DNA of 26,403 bases, from the NCBI GenBank assembly GCA_046757645.1, contig JBHHYS010000034.1:1-26403 (forward strand), given 5' to 3'. The position numbers were made by a program, and so were the translations under genes. Shown here piece after piece: positions 13,268 through 20,942 of this stretch. Each line of letters begins with the position of its first letter. Position 1 is the first letter of the stretch. The notes below the pieces were generated by a model that was not told where the DNA came from, did no database searches, and saw only the letters and a list, made by a program, of their open reading frames with translations. This stretch comes from JBHHYS01 sp046757645 (GTDB lineage Bacteria > Acidobacteriota > Terriglobia > Acidiferrales > 2-02-FULL-67-57).

Positions 13268-14164
13268 TCATTTTCCCAGCAGGTGCCGGAGCGCGCCTTC
13301 CAGCTCCGGGTGGCGAAACCGATAGCCGGAGGCCAGCAGCCGGGCGGGCTCGACCCGCGTACTGGCCAGGAGAAGTTCGTCCGCCATCTCGCCGAAAGCC
13401 AGACGAGCGGCGAAGGCAGGCATGGGAAAGATGGTGGGGCGGGCGAGAACCCGCCCCAGCGTCCGGGTGAACTCCAGATTGGTCACCGGCTGCGGGGCAA
13501 CCACATTCACCACTCCCTTTAGCGCGGTGGTAGTTAGGGTGAGCTGAATCACCCCCACCAGGTCGTCAATGGAAATCCAGCTCATGTACTGTTTGCCGCT
13601 GCCCACTTTGCCTCCCACGCCCAACCGAAAAGGGGGGAGCATCCTTGCCAAGGCGCCTCCGGCCGGACTGAGAATTACCCCGATGCGGAGGTGGACGACG
13701 CGAACCCCCTTTTCCGCAGCCGGTTGTGCCGCCGCCTCCCATTCGCGGCAGACCTCAGCCAGGAAGCCGCTCCCGGGAGCGCTCTCTTCCCGGAGAATTT
13801 CTTCGCCGCGGTCGCCGTAGTAGCCGATGGCCGAAGCGCACACCAATGCTTTGGGCGGCTGAGCGAGTCGGGCGAGCGATTCCGCCAGGAGCCGAGTTCC
13901 CTTGCCCCGGCTGTCGCGGATTTTGCCCTTTTTGGCCGGTGTCCATCGTCCGGCGATGTTTTCCCCGGCGAGATGCACAACCGCGTCCAGGCCTTCGAGG
14001 CCGGGGGTGTCCACGCTGCCTGCCGCCGGATCCCAGCGAACCTCGGCCGCGCCGGGGCGCGGTGGGGAGCGCACCAGGCGAGTGACGCTGTGGCCGCCGG
14101 TGGTGAGGAAGGGAACCAGTGCCGAGCCGACGAGCCCGCTCGAGCCGGTGATGAGGACTTTCAT
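13268..14164 (-). CDS. TIGR01777-family NAD-dependent epimerase/dehydratase-like protein
   Basis: Extended SDR-fold protein of the YfcH/TIGR01777 group; the substrate is unknown for the family. The N-terminal Rossmann motif is LITGSSGLVGSAL (4-16). VVHLAGENIAGRWTPAKK (62-79) and SAIGYYGDRGEE (111-122) are the family's signature segments, the latter with the active-site tyrosine. The C-terminal DUF1731-like part ends VEPARLLASGYRFRHPELEGAL, which is typical. Length (298) is normal. AGGAGG lies seven bases before the ATG. It follows the DUF2867 membrane protein by 41 bases on the same strand, so the two may be co-transcribed. Confidence 0.93.
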   Translation of the reverse strand: MKVLITGSSGLVGSALVPFLTTGGHSVTRLVRSPPRPGAAEVRWDPAAGSVDTPGLEGLDAVVHLAGENIAGRWTPAKKGKIRDSRGKGTRLLAESLARLAQPPKALVCASAIGYYGDRGEEILREESAPGSGFLAEVCREWEAAAQPAAEKGVRVVHLRIGVILSPAGGALARMLPPFRLGVGGKVGSGKQYMSWISIDDLVGVIQLTLTTTALKGVVNVVAPQPVTNLEFTRTLGRVLARPTIFPMPAFAARLAFGEMADELLLASTRVEPARLLASGYRFRHPELEGALRHLLGK

Positions 14165-14205
14165 GGTCGAACCTCCTCTGCGCAGGCCGCGGGTGGCAAT
14201 GTCTT

Positions 14206-15171
14206 CTACCAGGGTGCAGCGGCGGTGGGCCCCCGTGTTTTCCAGCTTGTTCTGGAGCCAGGCCCCTGCGCCCCACCGCCCGTCCCCTCTCGAATGTGGT
14301 GGACTGCAGTTCGCACCGCATGGGGAAGGATTATCTGGTGACCGATGCGCACAGGCACAAAATAGGCCCTCCCTTTCCAGTTGTTATACCGAACCAGGGT
14401 GGAGACGGTAAGCCACTGAAGTCCATTTTCTTCGCTGAGCAAAACCAAAACGCGAAAATCTAGATGGCTCTGGTCTTTCCCCACAACGATTTCATTGGTC
14501 GCTTTCTTGTAGACCTTCCATTGGAAGTTTGGGGTTGCCGTGCCGGGTTGGAAAGCGAAATCCTGATCCGCGGCTTTCCACTTGTCGCGGAGGCTTTGCT
14601 TAACCCAACACGGAGCTAGTGATGCCAGAACCGTGCGGGTGATGGATTCGAGATCCGGCTGTGGATCGGCAGGCGGGCTGGCTCGATAGGCGTCGGCGTA
14701 GTCTACCGCAGGGAAAAGCTGGGTGACAATAGATCCTTCCGGAACCGCCACAACTTCAATGCCACTGTCTTTTGCCAGGGCAAAAAGTAGGCCGAAGTTG
14801 ACGATGGCACTGAACGTGAGGATACCGAGTCTGGCTAGCATTCTTGGGCTTTCCGGTCTGCCCCCCAGCATGGCCGCGGCGACCAGAGCCAGCAGCGCCA
14901 TCATTACCCACGGCGCAACGGACCATACCCCAATAAAGACCAACGCGAGCAGGCCGCCGCAGACGGCCCAGCTGGCAGCACCCCACCGGCGTGAACTTCT
15001 CCTGGTGTCAAGGGCAACAGCCGCAAACCCGGCAAGGCCCAAAAGCGCCAGCTCGACCAGAACAAGAGTAGGCACGGGACAGGAGGATTGAGACGGTGAG
15101 AAGACGGCAGTCGCGGCAATGCAAATAGCCGCTCCCACCGATGCCAAAGCCCAGCTAATTTTGCGCTTCAC
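14206..15171 (-). CDS. Membrane protein with C-terminal DUF2867-like domain
   Basis: A 321-residue protein with four or five predicted membrane segments (about 7-24, 33-54, 68-102 as one or two, 112-133). A soluble domain follows at about 150-292 that resembles DUF2867: AVDYADAYR, LAPCWVKQSLRDKW, then EIVVGKDQSHLDFRVLVLL, VSTLVRYNNWKGRAYFVPV and a final HxxILPHAVR. DUF2867 has no known activity but often accompanies or is fused to NAD(P)-binding SDR proteins, and here the next gene encodes one. The GTG at 15171 follows GAAG and lies three bases after the TAG of a possible small upstream ORF in the same frame. The last 30 residues are low-complexity and may be beyond the domain. Confidence 0.72.
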   Translation of the reverse strand: MKRKISWALASVGAAICIAATAVFSPSQSSCPVPTLVLVELALLGLAGFAAVALDTRRSSRRWGAASWAVCGGLLALVFIGVWSVAPWVMMALLALVAAAMLGGRPESPRMLARLGILTFSAIVNFGLLFALAKDSGIEVVAVPEGSIVTQLFPAVDYADAYRASPPADPQPDLESITRTVLASLAPCWVKQSLRDKWKAADQDFAFQPGTATPNFQWKVYKKATNEIVVGKDQSHLDFRVLVLLSEENGLQWLTVSTLVRYNNWKGRAYFVPVRIGHQIILPHAVRTAVHHIREGTGGGAQGPGSRTSWKTRGPTAAAPW

Positions 15172-15174
15172 CTT

Positions 15175-15300
15175 CTACAGTTCCTTCGGAAAACCCTTTT
15201 CATTGGCGACCGCCATCCCGTGCCAGAAACCTCTATTGGTGCCGAACACCACACCAAATATCGTAAGGGCCAAGGAGTGCCCAACCACGGAGGAGGGCAC
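15175..15300 (-). CDS. Possible 41-codon ORF upstream of, and in frame with, the DUF2867 gene
   Basis: From GTG at 15300 to TAG at 15177-15175, it encodes a hydrophobic stretch (GHSLALTIFGVVFGTNRGFW) that could be one membrane segment, ending ANEKGFPKEL. Only one codon separates its TAG from the GTG of the next gene, and the two are in the same frame. The frame stays open further upstream (to about 15380) without ATG; GGGGGAGG lies seven bases before an ATT codon there. It may be a small coupled gene or the 5' part of a longer gene broken by a stop. Confidence 0.33.
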   Translation of the reverse strand: MPSSVVGHSLALTIFGVVFGTNRGFWHGMAVANEKGFPKEL

Positions 15301-15380
15301 CCGATGGGCGGCGCGGCCCAGCGCTCCTGAGCATGCAATCTTGACGCCTCCCCCGGTCCACGCCCGGCAAGGGTAGCTAC

Positions 15381-15408
15381 ATCATAAGCTAAGCTGTTTC
15401 GGGGGCAA
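15381..15408 (-). promoter_or_regulatory. Possible promoter for the DUF2867/epimerase genes
   Basis: Minus-strand TTGCCC (15408-15403, four of six), 16-base spacer, TATGAT (15386-15381, five of six). Transcription would start near 15374, upstream of the small ORF and the DUF2867 gene. Confidence 0.38.
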
Positions 15409-15506
15409 CGTGGGTGAATTTTTTTGCCGGTGGTTCTGCCAGCCCGGCGGGGGCTTCCCTTCGGTCGGGCCGAAAAGAGACGACTCAGGCAGTAGTGGGA
15501 CGCGAA

Positions 15507-15533
15507 CCTGAGTTTTGGCGATTGAAAATTGGG
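15507..15533. repeat. Copy 2 of the GTTTTG-CGATTGAAAAT hairpin motif
   Basis: GTTTTGGCGATTGAAAAT (15512-15529) is nearly the same as the core of the palindrome at 12749-12781, again with TTTT able to pair with AAAA. Flanking similarity (CGC-AACC before, CTATG after) suggests a common origin. The long GC arms of copy 1 are degenerate here. Confidence 0.4.
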
Positions 15534-15621
15534 CGCGGCTATGCCTGGCCGAAATTGGTCAACGCCGATGCGGTTCTCCCGGGCGTGGCAAGAGTTATGC
15601 GCCCGGATGTGCCGGCAGGCA

Positions 15622-16275
15622 TCAACCGCTGGCGGAGCCGAGCAGCCAGTCAAACAGCGGCAGGAAAACGTTGAAGTGGGCGTTGGGGCGCTGGTGGTGG
15701 GCCAGGTGACGCGCTCGGGCGGAGCGCAAGCCCGGGGGAAGCCATCCGCCCAGGTGAATTCGCCAGTGAATCTCCTCGACGCCGACGAAGTAGGCCACAA
15801 AAGCTACCAGCATCGCGGGCGCCACGCCCAGTCCGAAGAGCACGTCGGCGGCGACGACGGGCGCGCCGTTGGCGGCAAACAGCAGCGCAATCCAAACCGG
15901 CGACCCGCCCAAATTCACATGCTCGGCCTCGGCCGGAGTCCCGGTGGTGCCGTGGTGGAGGAGGTGGCGCCGGGCAAAGAAGCTCCGGGCCAAGTGGAGA
16001 AGGAATCTGTGGTAGGCGTATTCGAAGCCATTGGCCCATACGAGACCGACCAGGAAGCCCACCAGCCATTTTTCCGGTTCACTCGGAAACCACACCCCGA
16101 GGATGGTGGCGGGCACCCCACCGCACAAGACAGCGGTCAGCGCGGTGACTCTCTTGATCGTGTGCCCGCGGTCGAGGGCCGCCGCCCGCGCTTTCCTCGC
16201 GGTGGGCAAGGAAGCCCGTTGCGGCTCGTACGGTGCCGGCAGAGGGCAGGCCACGAATTGGGTGTGGGTTGTCAT
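15622..16275 (-). CDS. Fatty acid hydroxylase / sterol desaturase superfamily membrane protein
   Basis: A 217-residue di-iron membrane oxygenase-like protein. The histidine clusters are clear: EYAYHRFLLH, RRHLLHHG, EIHWRIHLGG and ARHLAHHQRPNAHFN, matching the HxxxH/HxxHH patterns that bind two irons in this superfamily. At least three or four hydrophobic segments are present (TALTAVLCGGVPATILGVW, WLVGFLVGLVWANG, VWIALLFAANGAPVVAADVLFG, VAPAMLVAFVAYFVG). The substrate cannot be told; membrane lipid or carotenoid hydroxylation are possible. ATG at 16275 is preferred over an in-frame TTG at 16329, because the latter lies inside the newly identified 48-residue gene. The two genes are ten bases apart and probably co-transcribed. 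Confidence 0.85.
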   Translation of the reverse strand: MTTHTQFVACPLPAPYEPQRASLPTARKARAAALDRGHTIKRVTALTAVLCGGVPATILGVWFPSEPEKWLVGFLVGLVWANGFEYAYHRFLLHLARSFFARRHLLHHGTTGTPAEAEHVNLGGSPVWIALLFAANGAPVVAADVLFGLGVAPAMLVAFVAYFVGVEEIHWRIHLGGWLPPGLRSARARHLAHHQRPNAHFNVFLPLFDWLLGSASG

Positions 16276-16285
16276 CACGGGGCAT

Positions 16286-16432
16286 CTACCGGCGAAGAGT
16301 TCGCGGTTTCTGGCGGGACTGGTACTCAATCACTTCTTCGGTGACGATGATAAATGTCAGCGCCCCGAGCAGAAACGCTAGCGAAATCCAGAGCGCTTGC
16401 ATGGCCGTGAGTTGGGGCAGAAAAGCCAACAT
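16286..16432 (-). CDS. 48-residue single-span membrane protein
   Basis: A short gene on the minus strand with ATG at 16432 and TAG at 16288-16286. GGAGG sits seven bases upstream of the ATG, an excellent ribosome-binding site. The protein (MLAFLPQLTAMQALWISLAF..., then LGALTFIIVTEEVIEYQSRQ and a basic KPRTLRR tail) is one hydrophobic span with a positively charged C-terminus. It begins an apparent two-gene operon, ending ten bases before the fatty-acid-hydroxylase-like ATG. It may be a small partner or stabiliser of that enzyme; the function is unknown and this link is inference. Confidence 0.68.
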   Translation of the reverse strand: MLAFLPQLTAMQALWISLAFLLGALTFIIVTEEVIEYQSRQKPRTLRR

Positions 16433-16655
16433 AATTGAGCCTCCACATAAACTGATGCGCGGGAAGGAAATCCGGACTGTCGGAAACGTACGGATCCCAA
16501 GAAAATCCTGTTGATTTCGAAACGAGCTAGGGCCTCGGAGGGAGTGTTGTGGAGGTGTTGGGGTTGGTGCGAGGGCGCACGAGAAGCAGGGGAGGCAAAC
16601 GGAAATCAGAGAGGCTGGGTACTTCCGTCAGGGCCAAACTTCCGCTGGCGGGCAG

Positions 16656-18014
16656 TTAGTGGGCCGCAGTCCCGGCGGTGGCTTTCTTTTTCTCCTCTTC
16701 GATGGCGGCCAGCATTGACTCGTCGTCGCCGAACTTGAATCGTGGCAGGCTGCGCTCCCGTGCCTGCTTCTCCTCCGCCCGGGTCAAGTAAGGCAAGTCC
16801 TCCTTGGGGACGCACTGCACACCCTTGCCTTCGATCCGGGCGCGGATTCCATCCGCGGAGGCGGTAGTTTTCCCCGGCGCCGCCTCCAAGTATTTCAGCA
16901 CGCAGGTTGCCCCCCGTTCGCCGTCCTTGCGGGCGAGGCCGACCAACCCTTCGCTGGCCTTTCGCGCCCAGCCCACCACATAGTGCCCGTCTTGCACCTT
17001 CCCGCTCTGCCGGTCGAAGACCTGGTAGGCGGCCTGCTCGGGGTCGTCCGCATCGGGACGGGTGACGTAGCCGCCCTTTTCGTAGGGCAGTCCCAAGGTG
17101 GGATCGGCCACGTCGCCGATGGCGAAGATCATCGTATCGAACTCGAGCTCGGTGGTCTGGTCAGTGGCTTTGGCCGCGGTGCCGCCGTTGCGGGGGACGA
17201 GCAAGTTCTCGGTCACGGTCAACCGAGCGATGCGTCCGCTGCCCTCGGCATGGATCTCCCGCGGAGAGGTAAGGAAACGAAAGCGGAGCCGTTTGCCGGG
17301 AGGCTCCCGGAAGGGTTGGGCGAGCGCCGGGAAGCTCACCTCCGGCACCTGGGCGATATCTTGCCCGACGGTGGCAATCCGCTGCTTCACCCGTCGGAGC
17401 TCTTCCTGGAGGGCGCGGCGGTCGAGGAACTCCTCGATGGCGTCAAATTCTTTGTGGTCGAACTTCGCCTCGAAGGGGCCGCGGCGAGCGATCACCGTCA
17501 CTTCTTCCGCCTTCTGCTCGGGGTCGTCCACCAGCAACCAGTGCGCCAAATCCACCATCACGTTCCCCATCCCGATAATGCAGATGCGCTTGCCGGTAGA
17601 GAAATCCTGCGAAGCGAACGGGGGGAGCTGGTTGTAGTGATAAACGAAATCTTTGGAGGCGTACACCCCGCGAGCGTCTTCGCCGGGCAGGCCCAGCTTC
17701 TTGGTTCCCTGGGCGCCCACGGCGAAAACGATCGCCGCCGGGTTCAACTCCCGCAGCTCACCAATGGACAGCGGCCGGTTTTCGCCCACCGGGATGTGCC
17801 CCAGATAGGCGACGTTGGGCAGGCCCAGAATCTTGGCGAACTGTTTCCGCAGTCCGTTCTTCATCTTGTCCTTTGTGGGGTAGATGCCGTATTCGGCCAA
17901 CCCGCCCGGCTTGATGTCCCGGTTGAAGATAACCACCGAGTAGCCGGCACGAGCAATTTTCTGCGCCGCGAATAGGCCTGCGGGTCCGGCGCCCACCACA
18001 AAAACTGTCTTCAC
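16656..18014 (-). CDS. Ferredoxin-NADP reductase, adrenodoxin-reductase type
   Basis: FAD flavoenzyme that moves electrons between NADPH and ferredoxin in the cytoplasm, of the FprA/adrenodoxin reductase family. FAD binds at VVGAGPAGLFAAQKIARAG (6-24). The family motif KPGGLAEYGIYPTKDKMKNGLRKQF follows at 35-59. NADPH binds at IIGMGNVMVDLAHWLL (146-161). The C-terminal HYVVGWARKASEGLVGLARKDGE corresponds to the flavin-contacting GW region. Length (452) is as expected, with a charged 60-residue tail. The GTG at 18014 is chosen because AAGGAGG lies six bases upstream and the FAD motif begins at once; the open frame to 18350 upstream is not protein-like. The redox partner is not in the window. 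Confidence 0.93.
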   Translation of the reverse strand: MKTVFVVGAGPAGLFAAQKIARAGYSVVIFNRDIKPGGLAEYGIYPTKDKMKNGLRKQFAKILGLPNVAYLGHIPVGENRPLSIGELRELNPAAIVFAVGAQGTKKLGLPGEDARGVYASKDFVYHYNQLPPFASQDFSTGKRICIIGMGNVMVDLAHWLLVDDPEQKAEEVTVIARRGPFEAKFDHKEFDAIEEFLDRRALQEELRRVKQRIATVGQDIAQVPEVSFPALAQPFREPPGKRLRFRFLTSPREIHAEGSGRIARLTVTENLLVPRNGGTAAKATDQTTELEFDTMIFAIGDVADPTLGLPYEKGGYVTRPDADDPEQAAYQVFDRQSGKVQDGHYVVGWARKASEGLVGLARKDGERGATCVLKYLEAAPGKTTASADGIRARIEGKGVQCVPKEDLPYLTRAEEKQARERSLPRFKFGDDESMLAAIEEEKKKATAGTAAH

Positions 18015-18390
18015 GCGAACCTCCTTTCCCCAAGTATCGTGTAGACAAACCCTCGAGTCCTGGCAACAGAGCACCTGCCGTGCCGTATCGAGAGAGAGTG
18101 TCAGCGTCGCTAACTGGACGCAAACAAAGACGAAATCGCCTGCGGCGGTAGGGCCGCGGGGGTTTGCCCACGAGCGCCCTGGGGCTCTTGCCCCAGTTGG
18201 CTTTCGTCCTGTGTGCCACACCCCACGGGTGGGTGGCTCCGATACGGAGGTGAGAGTGAGGCTTGAGTACGGCCGTTGGGTGGCCTGGTGCCGCCGGTTT
18301 GCGCATATCTTCTGGCTTCGAGGCGCGGGGAAGGCCGACCCGATGTCCAATTGAGCCGCCGGCCTGGCTGCGGCGATCCGCCGCTGCAGC
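18015..18390. other. Divergent intergenic region (ferredoxin reductase / phoB), mostly non-coding
   Basis: About 430 bases separate two divergent starts. The region holds a multi-stem inverted-repeat element (18129-18208, listed separately) and, at its right end, the phoB promoter. No convincing -35/-10 pair for the reductase gene was found, and no open frame here has a good start and protein-like composition. Confidence 0.5.
18129..18208. other. Multi-stem inverted-repeat element, possible structured RNA
   Basis: A closing stem pairs GACGAAA (18129-18135) with TTTCGTC (18202-18208), then GCC (18138-18140) with GGC (18199-18201) past a TC bulge. Inside are two hairpins: GCGGC, GGTAGG, GCCGC (18142-18157) and CTGGGGC, TCTT, GCCCCAG (18179-18196). 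The whole could fold as a three-way junction. On the minus strand it would be about 115 bases upstream of the ferredoxin reductase start; on the plus strand about 240 bases upstream of phoB. I could not match it to a known riboswitch. Confidence 0.35.
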
Positions 18391-18419
18391 TTGCCTCGAA
18401 ATGGAACTTTCGTTATGGT
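18391..18419 (+). promoter_or_regulatory. Sigma70-type promoter of phoBR
   Basis: TTGCCT (18391-18396, four of six), 17-base spacer, TATGGT (18414-18419, four of six). Transcription would start near 18426, about 20 bases before the ATG at 18446. No 11-bp-spaced PHO-box repeats like those at the porin and pstS are seen here. Confidence 0.45.
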
Positions 18420-18445
18420 GGGTTGCTGCCCGGCGTAATTCTTCG

Positions 18446-19141
18446 ATGAAACGCGTTCTTATTATCGAGGACGACAAGGACATCGTCGAGCTGGTGCGCT
18501 ACAACCTAGAGAAGGAGGGCTTCCAGGTAACGGGGGCCAGTGACGGCTTAAGCGGTCTGGCGCAGGTAAAGAAGTCGCCCCCTGATCTTCTCATCTTGGA
18601 CTTGATGCTGCCGAAGCTCCCCGGCCTGGAGATCTGCAAGGAAATCCGGCGGGACCAATCCCTGAACCGGCTGCCTATCCTGATGCTGACCGCCCGCGGC
18701 GATGAAGCCGACCGGGTCGTCGGGCTGGAGGTCGGCGCTGATGACTACGTCACCAAGCCCTTCAGCCCCCGGGAGCTGGCGGCGCGGGTGAAGGCACTCC
18801 TGCGGCGCGTGGAACCGACGGAGAAAGCCGCCAAACGAATCGAAGTCGGGCCGCTGCTCATCGACCCCGCCTCCTATCGGGTTAGCCTCGCGGGCAAGCC
18901 CCTGACTCTAAGCACCCTGGAATTCCGTCTGCTCTACTTCCTGGCGGCGCACCCGAACAAGGTCTTCAGCCGCGACCGGCTGTTGGATCAGGTGTGGGGC
19001 GCAGAGCGCTTCGTCACTCCGCGGAGTGTGGATGTCTACGTGCGGCGCTTGCGGGAAAAGATCGAGGAAAGCCCAGAAAATCCCGTGTATTTGAAAACCG
19101 TCCGCGGCGCTGGCTACATCTTTGAAACCCGTGCGACTTAA
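18446..19141 (+). CDS. phoB: Phosphate regulon response regulator PhoB (OmpR family)
   Basis: A 231-residue OmpR/PhoB-type DNA-binding response regulator. The receiver domain (2-118) has the acidic pocket IIEDD, phosphoacceptor Asp52 in ILDLMLPKLPG, switch Thr82 in MLTARGDEADR and Lys104 in DDYVTKPFSPRE. The winged-helix domain (about 130-228) has LTLSTLEFRLLYFL and the recognition helix TPRSVDVYVRRLREKI. It is named PhoB rather than another OmpR member because phoR, a phosphate porin and pstSCAB follow. The start at 18446 is fixed by the conserved MKRVLIIEDD N-terminus; no strong ribosome-binding site is visible. The stop overlaps the start of the kinase gene. It probably binds the 11-bp repeats upstream of the porin and pstS. 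Confidence 0.93.
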   Translation: MKRVLIIEDDKDIVELVRYNLEKEGFQVTGASDGLSGLAQVKKSPPDLLILDLMLPKLPGLEICKEIRRDQSLNRLPILMLTARGDEADRVVGLEVGADDYVTKPFSPRELAARVKALLRRVEPTEKAAKRIEVGPLLIDPASYRVSLAGKPLTLSTLEFRLLYFLAAHPNKVFSRDRLLDQVWGAERFVTPRSVDVYVRRLREKIEESPENPVYLKTVRGAGYIFETRAT

Positions 19142-20879
19142 GCTGTTCTGGAAACTCGGACTCACCTACTTGGTGCTGTTGTTCCTCGTCCTGTTGGCAG
19201 TGGACCTCTACGCCGCCCGGGCCTTGCGCCGCGACTACCTGCGCGCCGGTTTTGATCAATTGGAGTCGCTGGCCAAACTGGCGCAGAGGCGTCCTCCCCA
19301 AGGCGACGACCCGGCGGCGCTCCGCGCCTGGACTCGCTGGATGGCTGAGAGCGGCGCCCGGATTACGGTCGTGACCCGCGGGGGTCGAGTCTTGGCCGAC
19401 TCCGCTGAAGACCCGCGAAAGATGGAGAATCACGCCGACCGGCCGGAAATCCAGGAAGCCTTTGCGGTCGGGAAGGGCCGCGCCGTGCGCCACAGTGCCA
19501 CCGTGAATCGTGACCTGGTTTATCTGGCCGTGGAGTACAAACCCGGACGCGAACCGCCAGTGGTGCTGCGGCTGGCCTTGCCGCTGGCGCAGATCGACAC
19601 TGCCCTGGCGGATATTCGCTGGCGTTTGTGGACAGCTTCCGGCGTCATTCTCTTCCTGGCGGGGGGGGTATCGCTGCTGTTTTCCCGCGCTTTCTCCGGA
19701 CGCATTGAGCGCTTGAAGGAGTTCTCCCGCCGGGTGGCGGACGGCGATTTCCGCCCCTTGCCGGCCGCGCCAGGAGGCGACGAACTGACCGAGCTCGTCC
19801 GGGCACTCAACACCACGGCGGTTCGACTGGACCGGACCATCCGTTCCCTCACTGAGGAGCGCAACCGCTCGGCGGCCATCCTGGGTAGCATGGTGGAGGG
19901 AGTGGCGGTCATCGGCGCTGATGAAGGGATTCTTTTCTGCAATCAGGCACTGTGCGAGATTTTTGGGGTGCGGGGCGAGGAGTCCCAGGGCCGCTCCGTC
20001 GTGGAAGTAATCCGTCAGCCCGAATTGCTCTCGGTCATTCGGCAGGCGTTGAACGGGCGGGAGAGTTCCGGCAGCGAAGTGGTGCTCGGCACGGTGCGAC
20101 CCAGGAGTTTCGCCGTCACGGCCGCCCCGGTGCAGGCCGATGGCACCACGGGGGCGGTGCTGGTGCTCCATGACATAAGCGATCTGCGCCGGCTGGAGCG
20201 AGTCCGCCGCGACTTCGTGGCCAACATCTCCCACGAGTTCAAAACGCCGCTGACGGCGATTCAGGGTTTCGCTGAAACCCTGCTGGGCGGGGCCATGGAG
20301 GATAAGCAAAACAGCCAGCGCTTCCTGGAAATCATCCGCGACCATGCCGCCCGCCTGGGCCGCTTGACGGATGACCTGCTCAAACTCTCCCAGATCGAAG
20401 CCGGCAAGCTGGACCTCGACTTTCGTACCGTGCCGGTGTCGGAACTCATCGAACCCTGCCTGGAAACCACCGGCCTCCAGGCCAGCCAAAAACGGCTCAC
20501 TCTGCGGGTTGTTTGTCCCGCGGGCTTGCCCGCGGTGCGCGGGGATGTGGGCTGCTTGCGGGAAGTGCTGCAGAACCTGCTCGACAACGCGGTTCAGTAT
20601 ACGCCGCCCGGCGGCCGGATTACGGTGCGCGCCTCCGCGGGCGACGCCCAGGTACTCATCGCGGTGTCCGACACCGGCATCGGGATTCCCCACGGGGAGC
20701 AGGGGCGGATTTTCGAGCGGTTCTACCGGGTCGATGCCGCCCGCTCCCGCCAGGTGGGCGGCACCGGCCTGGGGCTCTCCATCGCCAAGCACTTGGTTGA
20801 AGCACACGGAGGCCGCATCACCGTCGAAAGTGAAGTCGGCCACGGCTCCACCTTTTCTGTCTTTCTACCTGCCGCCTAG
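19131..20879 (+). CDS. phoR: Phosphate regulon sensor histidine kinase PhoR
   Basis: Inner-membrane kinase of 582 residues, partner of PhoB. The order is first membrane segment (about 5-24), periplasmic sensor region (about 30-160), second membrane segment (about 162-182), HAMP (about 185-240), PAS (about 246-345, AILGSMVEGVAVIGADEGILF), HisKA and HATPase. The phosphorylated histidine is His368 in FVANISHEFKTPLTAIQGF. ATP-binding boxes are N (NLLDNAVQYTPPGG), G1 (SDTGIGIP), F (RIFERFYRVD) and G2 (GGTGLGLSIAKHLVEAHGG). A large periplasmic domain is unlike E. coli PhoR but like Bacillus and other long PhoR kinases. GTG at 19131 or in-frame TTG at 19122 are both possible; both overlap the phoB end, so translation is coupled. 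Confidence 0.92.
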   Translation: MRLKLFWKLGLTYLVLLFLVLLAVDLYAARALRRDYLRAGFDQLESLAKLAQRRPPQGDDPAALRAWTRWMAESGARITVVTRGGRVLADSAEDPRKMENHADRPEIQEAFAVGKGRAVRHSATVNRDLVYLAVEYKPGREPPVVLRLALPLAQIDTALADIRWRLWTASGVILFLAGGVSLLFSRAFSGRIERLKEFSRRVADGDFRPLPAAPGGDELTELVRALNTTAVRLDRTIRSLTEERNRSAAILGSMVEGVAVIGADEGILFCNQALCEIFGVRGEESQGRSVVEVIRQPELLSVIRQALNGRESSGSEVVLGTVRPRSFAVTAAPVQADGTTGAVLVLHDISDLRRLERVRRDFVANISHEFKTPLTAIQGFAETLLGGAMEDKQNSQRFLEIIRDHAARLGRLTDDLLKLSQIEAGKLDLDFRTVPVSELIEPCLETTGLQASQKRLTLRVVCPAGLPAVRGDVGCLREVLQNLLDNAVQYTPPGGRITVRASAGDAQVLIAVSDTGIGIPHGEQGRIFERFYRVDAARSRQVGGTGLGLSIAKHLVEAHGGRITVESEVGHGSTFSVFLPAA

Positions 20880-20888
20880 TCTCCTCTT

Positions 20889-20942
20889 GTAACCCAAAAT
20901 TCACACCGGCTTCATTCTCCTTTCAACTCCGCTCTGCATACT
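20889..20942 (+). promoter_or_regulatory. PHO-box-like promoter of the porin gene
   Basis: Four repeat units are spaced exactly 11 bases apart: GTAAC (20889), TTCAC (20900), TTCAT (20911), TTCAA (20922). A -10-like CATACT follows at 20937-20942, 15 bases after the start of the last unit. An 11-bp period is the hallmark of PhoB/PhoP binding sites (established for E. coli and Streptomyces). It lies between phoR and the porin, about 160 bases before the porin ATG. Confidence 0.6.

Larger units (their letters stand above)
15301..15621. other. Intergenic region, no convincing gene
   Basis: About 320 bases between the small ORF and the fatty-acid-hydroxylase-like gene. It holds a minus-strand promoter candidate (15381-15408) and one copy of the GTTTTG-CGATTGAAAAT motif (15507-15533). 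The overlapping open frames lack plausible starts or protein-like composition. Confidence 0.5.

Noticed and set aside
12765..15529. CRISPR-like ATTGAAA motif
   Set aside because: Only two distant copies, no spacer-repeat array and no cas genes.
15168..15800. 210-codon minus-strand open frame
   Set aside because: Overlaps the end of the hydroxylase gene and the intergenic region; Trp/Pro/Cys-rich composition and no recognisable domain.
18030..18080. GATACT-like -10 for the ferredoxin reductase
   Set aside because: A GATACT-like box is near, but no -35 fits at 16-18 bases, so the promoter was not listed.
19014..20843. 609-codon open frame on the minus strand
   Set aside because: It is antisense to phoR, whose domains are unmistakable; low-complexity composition.
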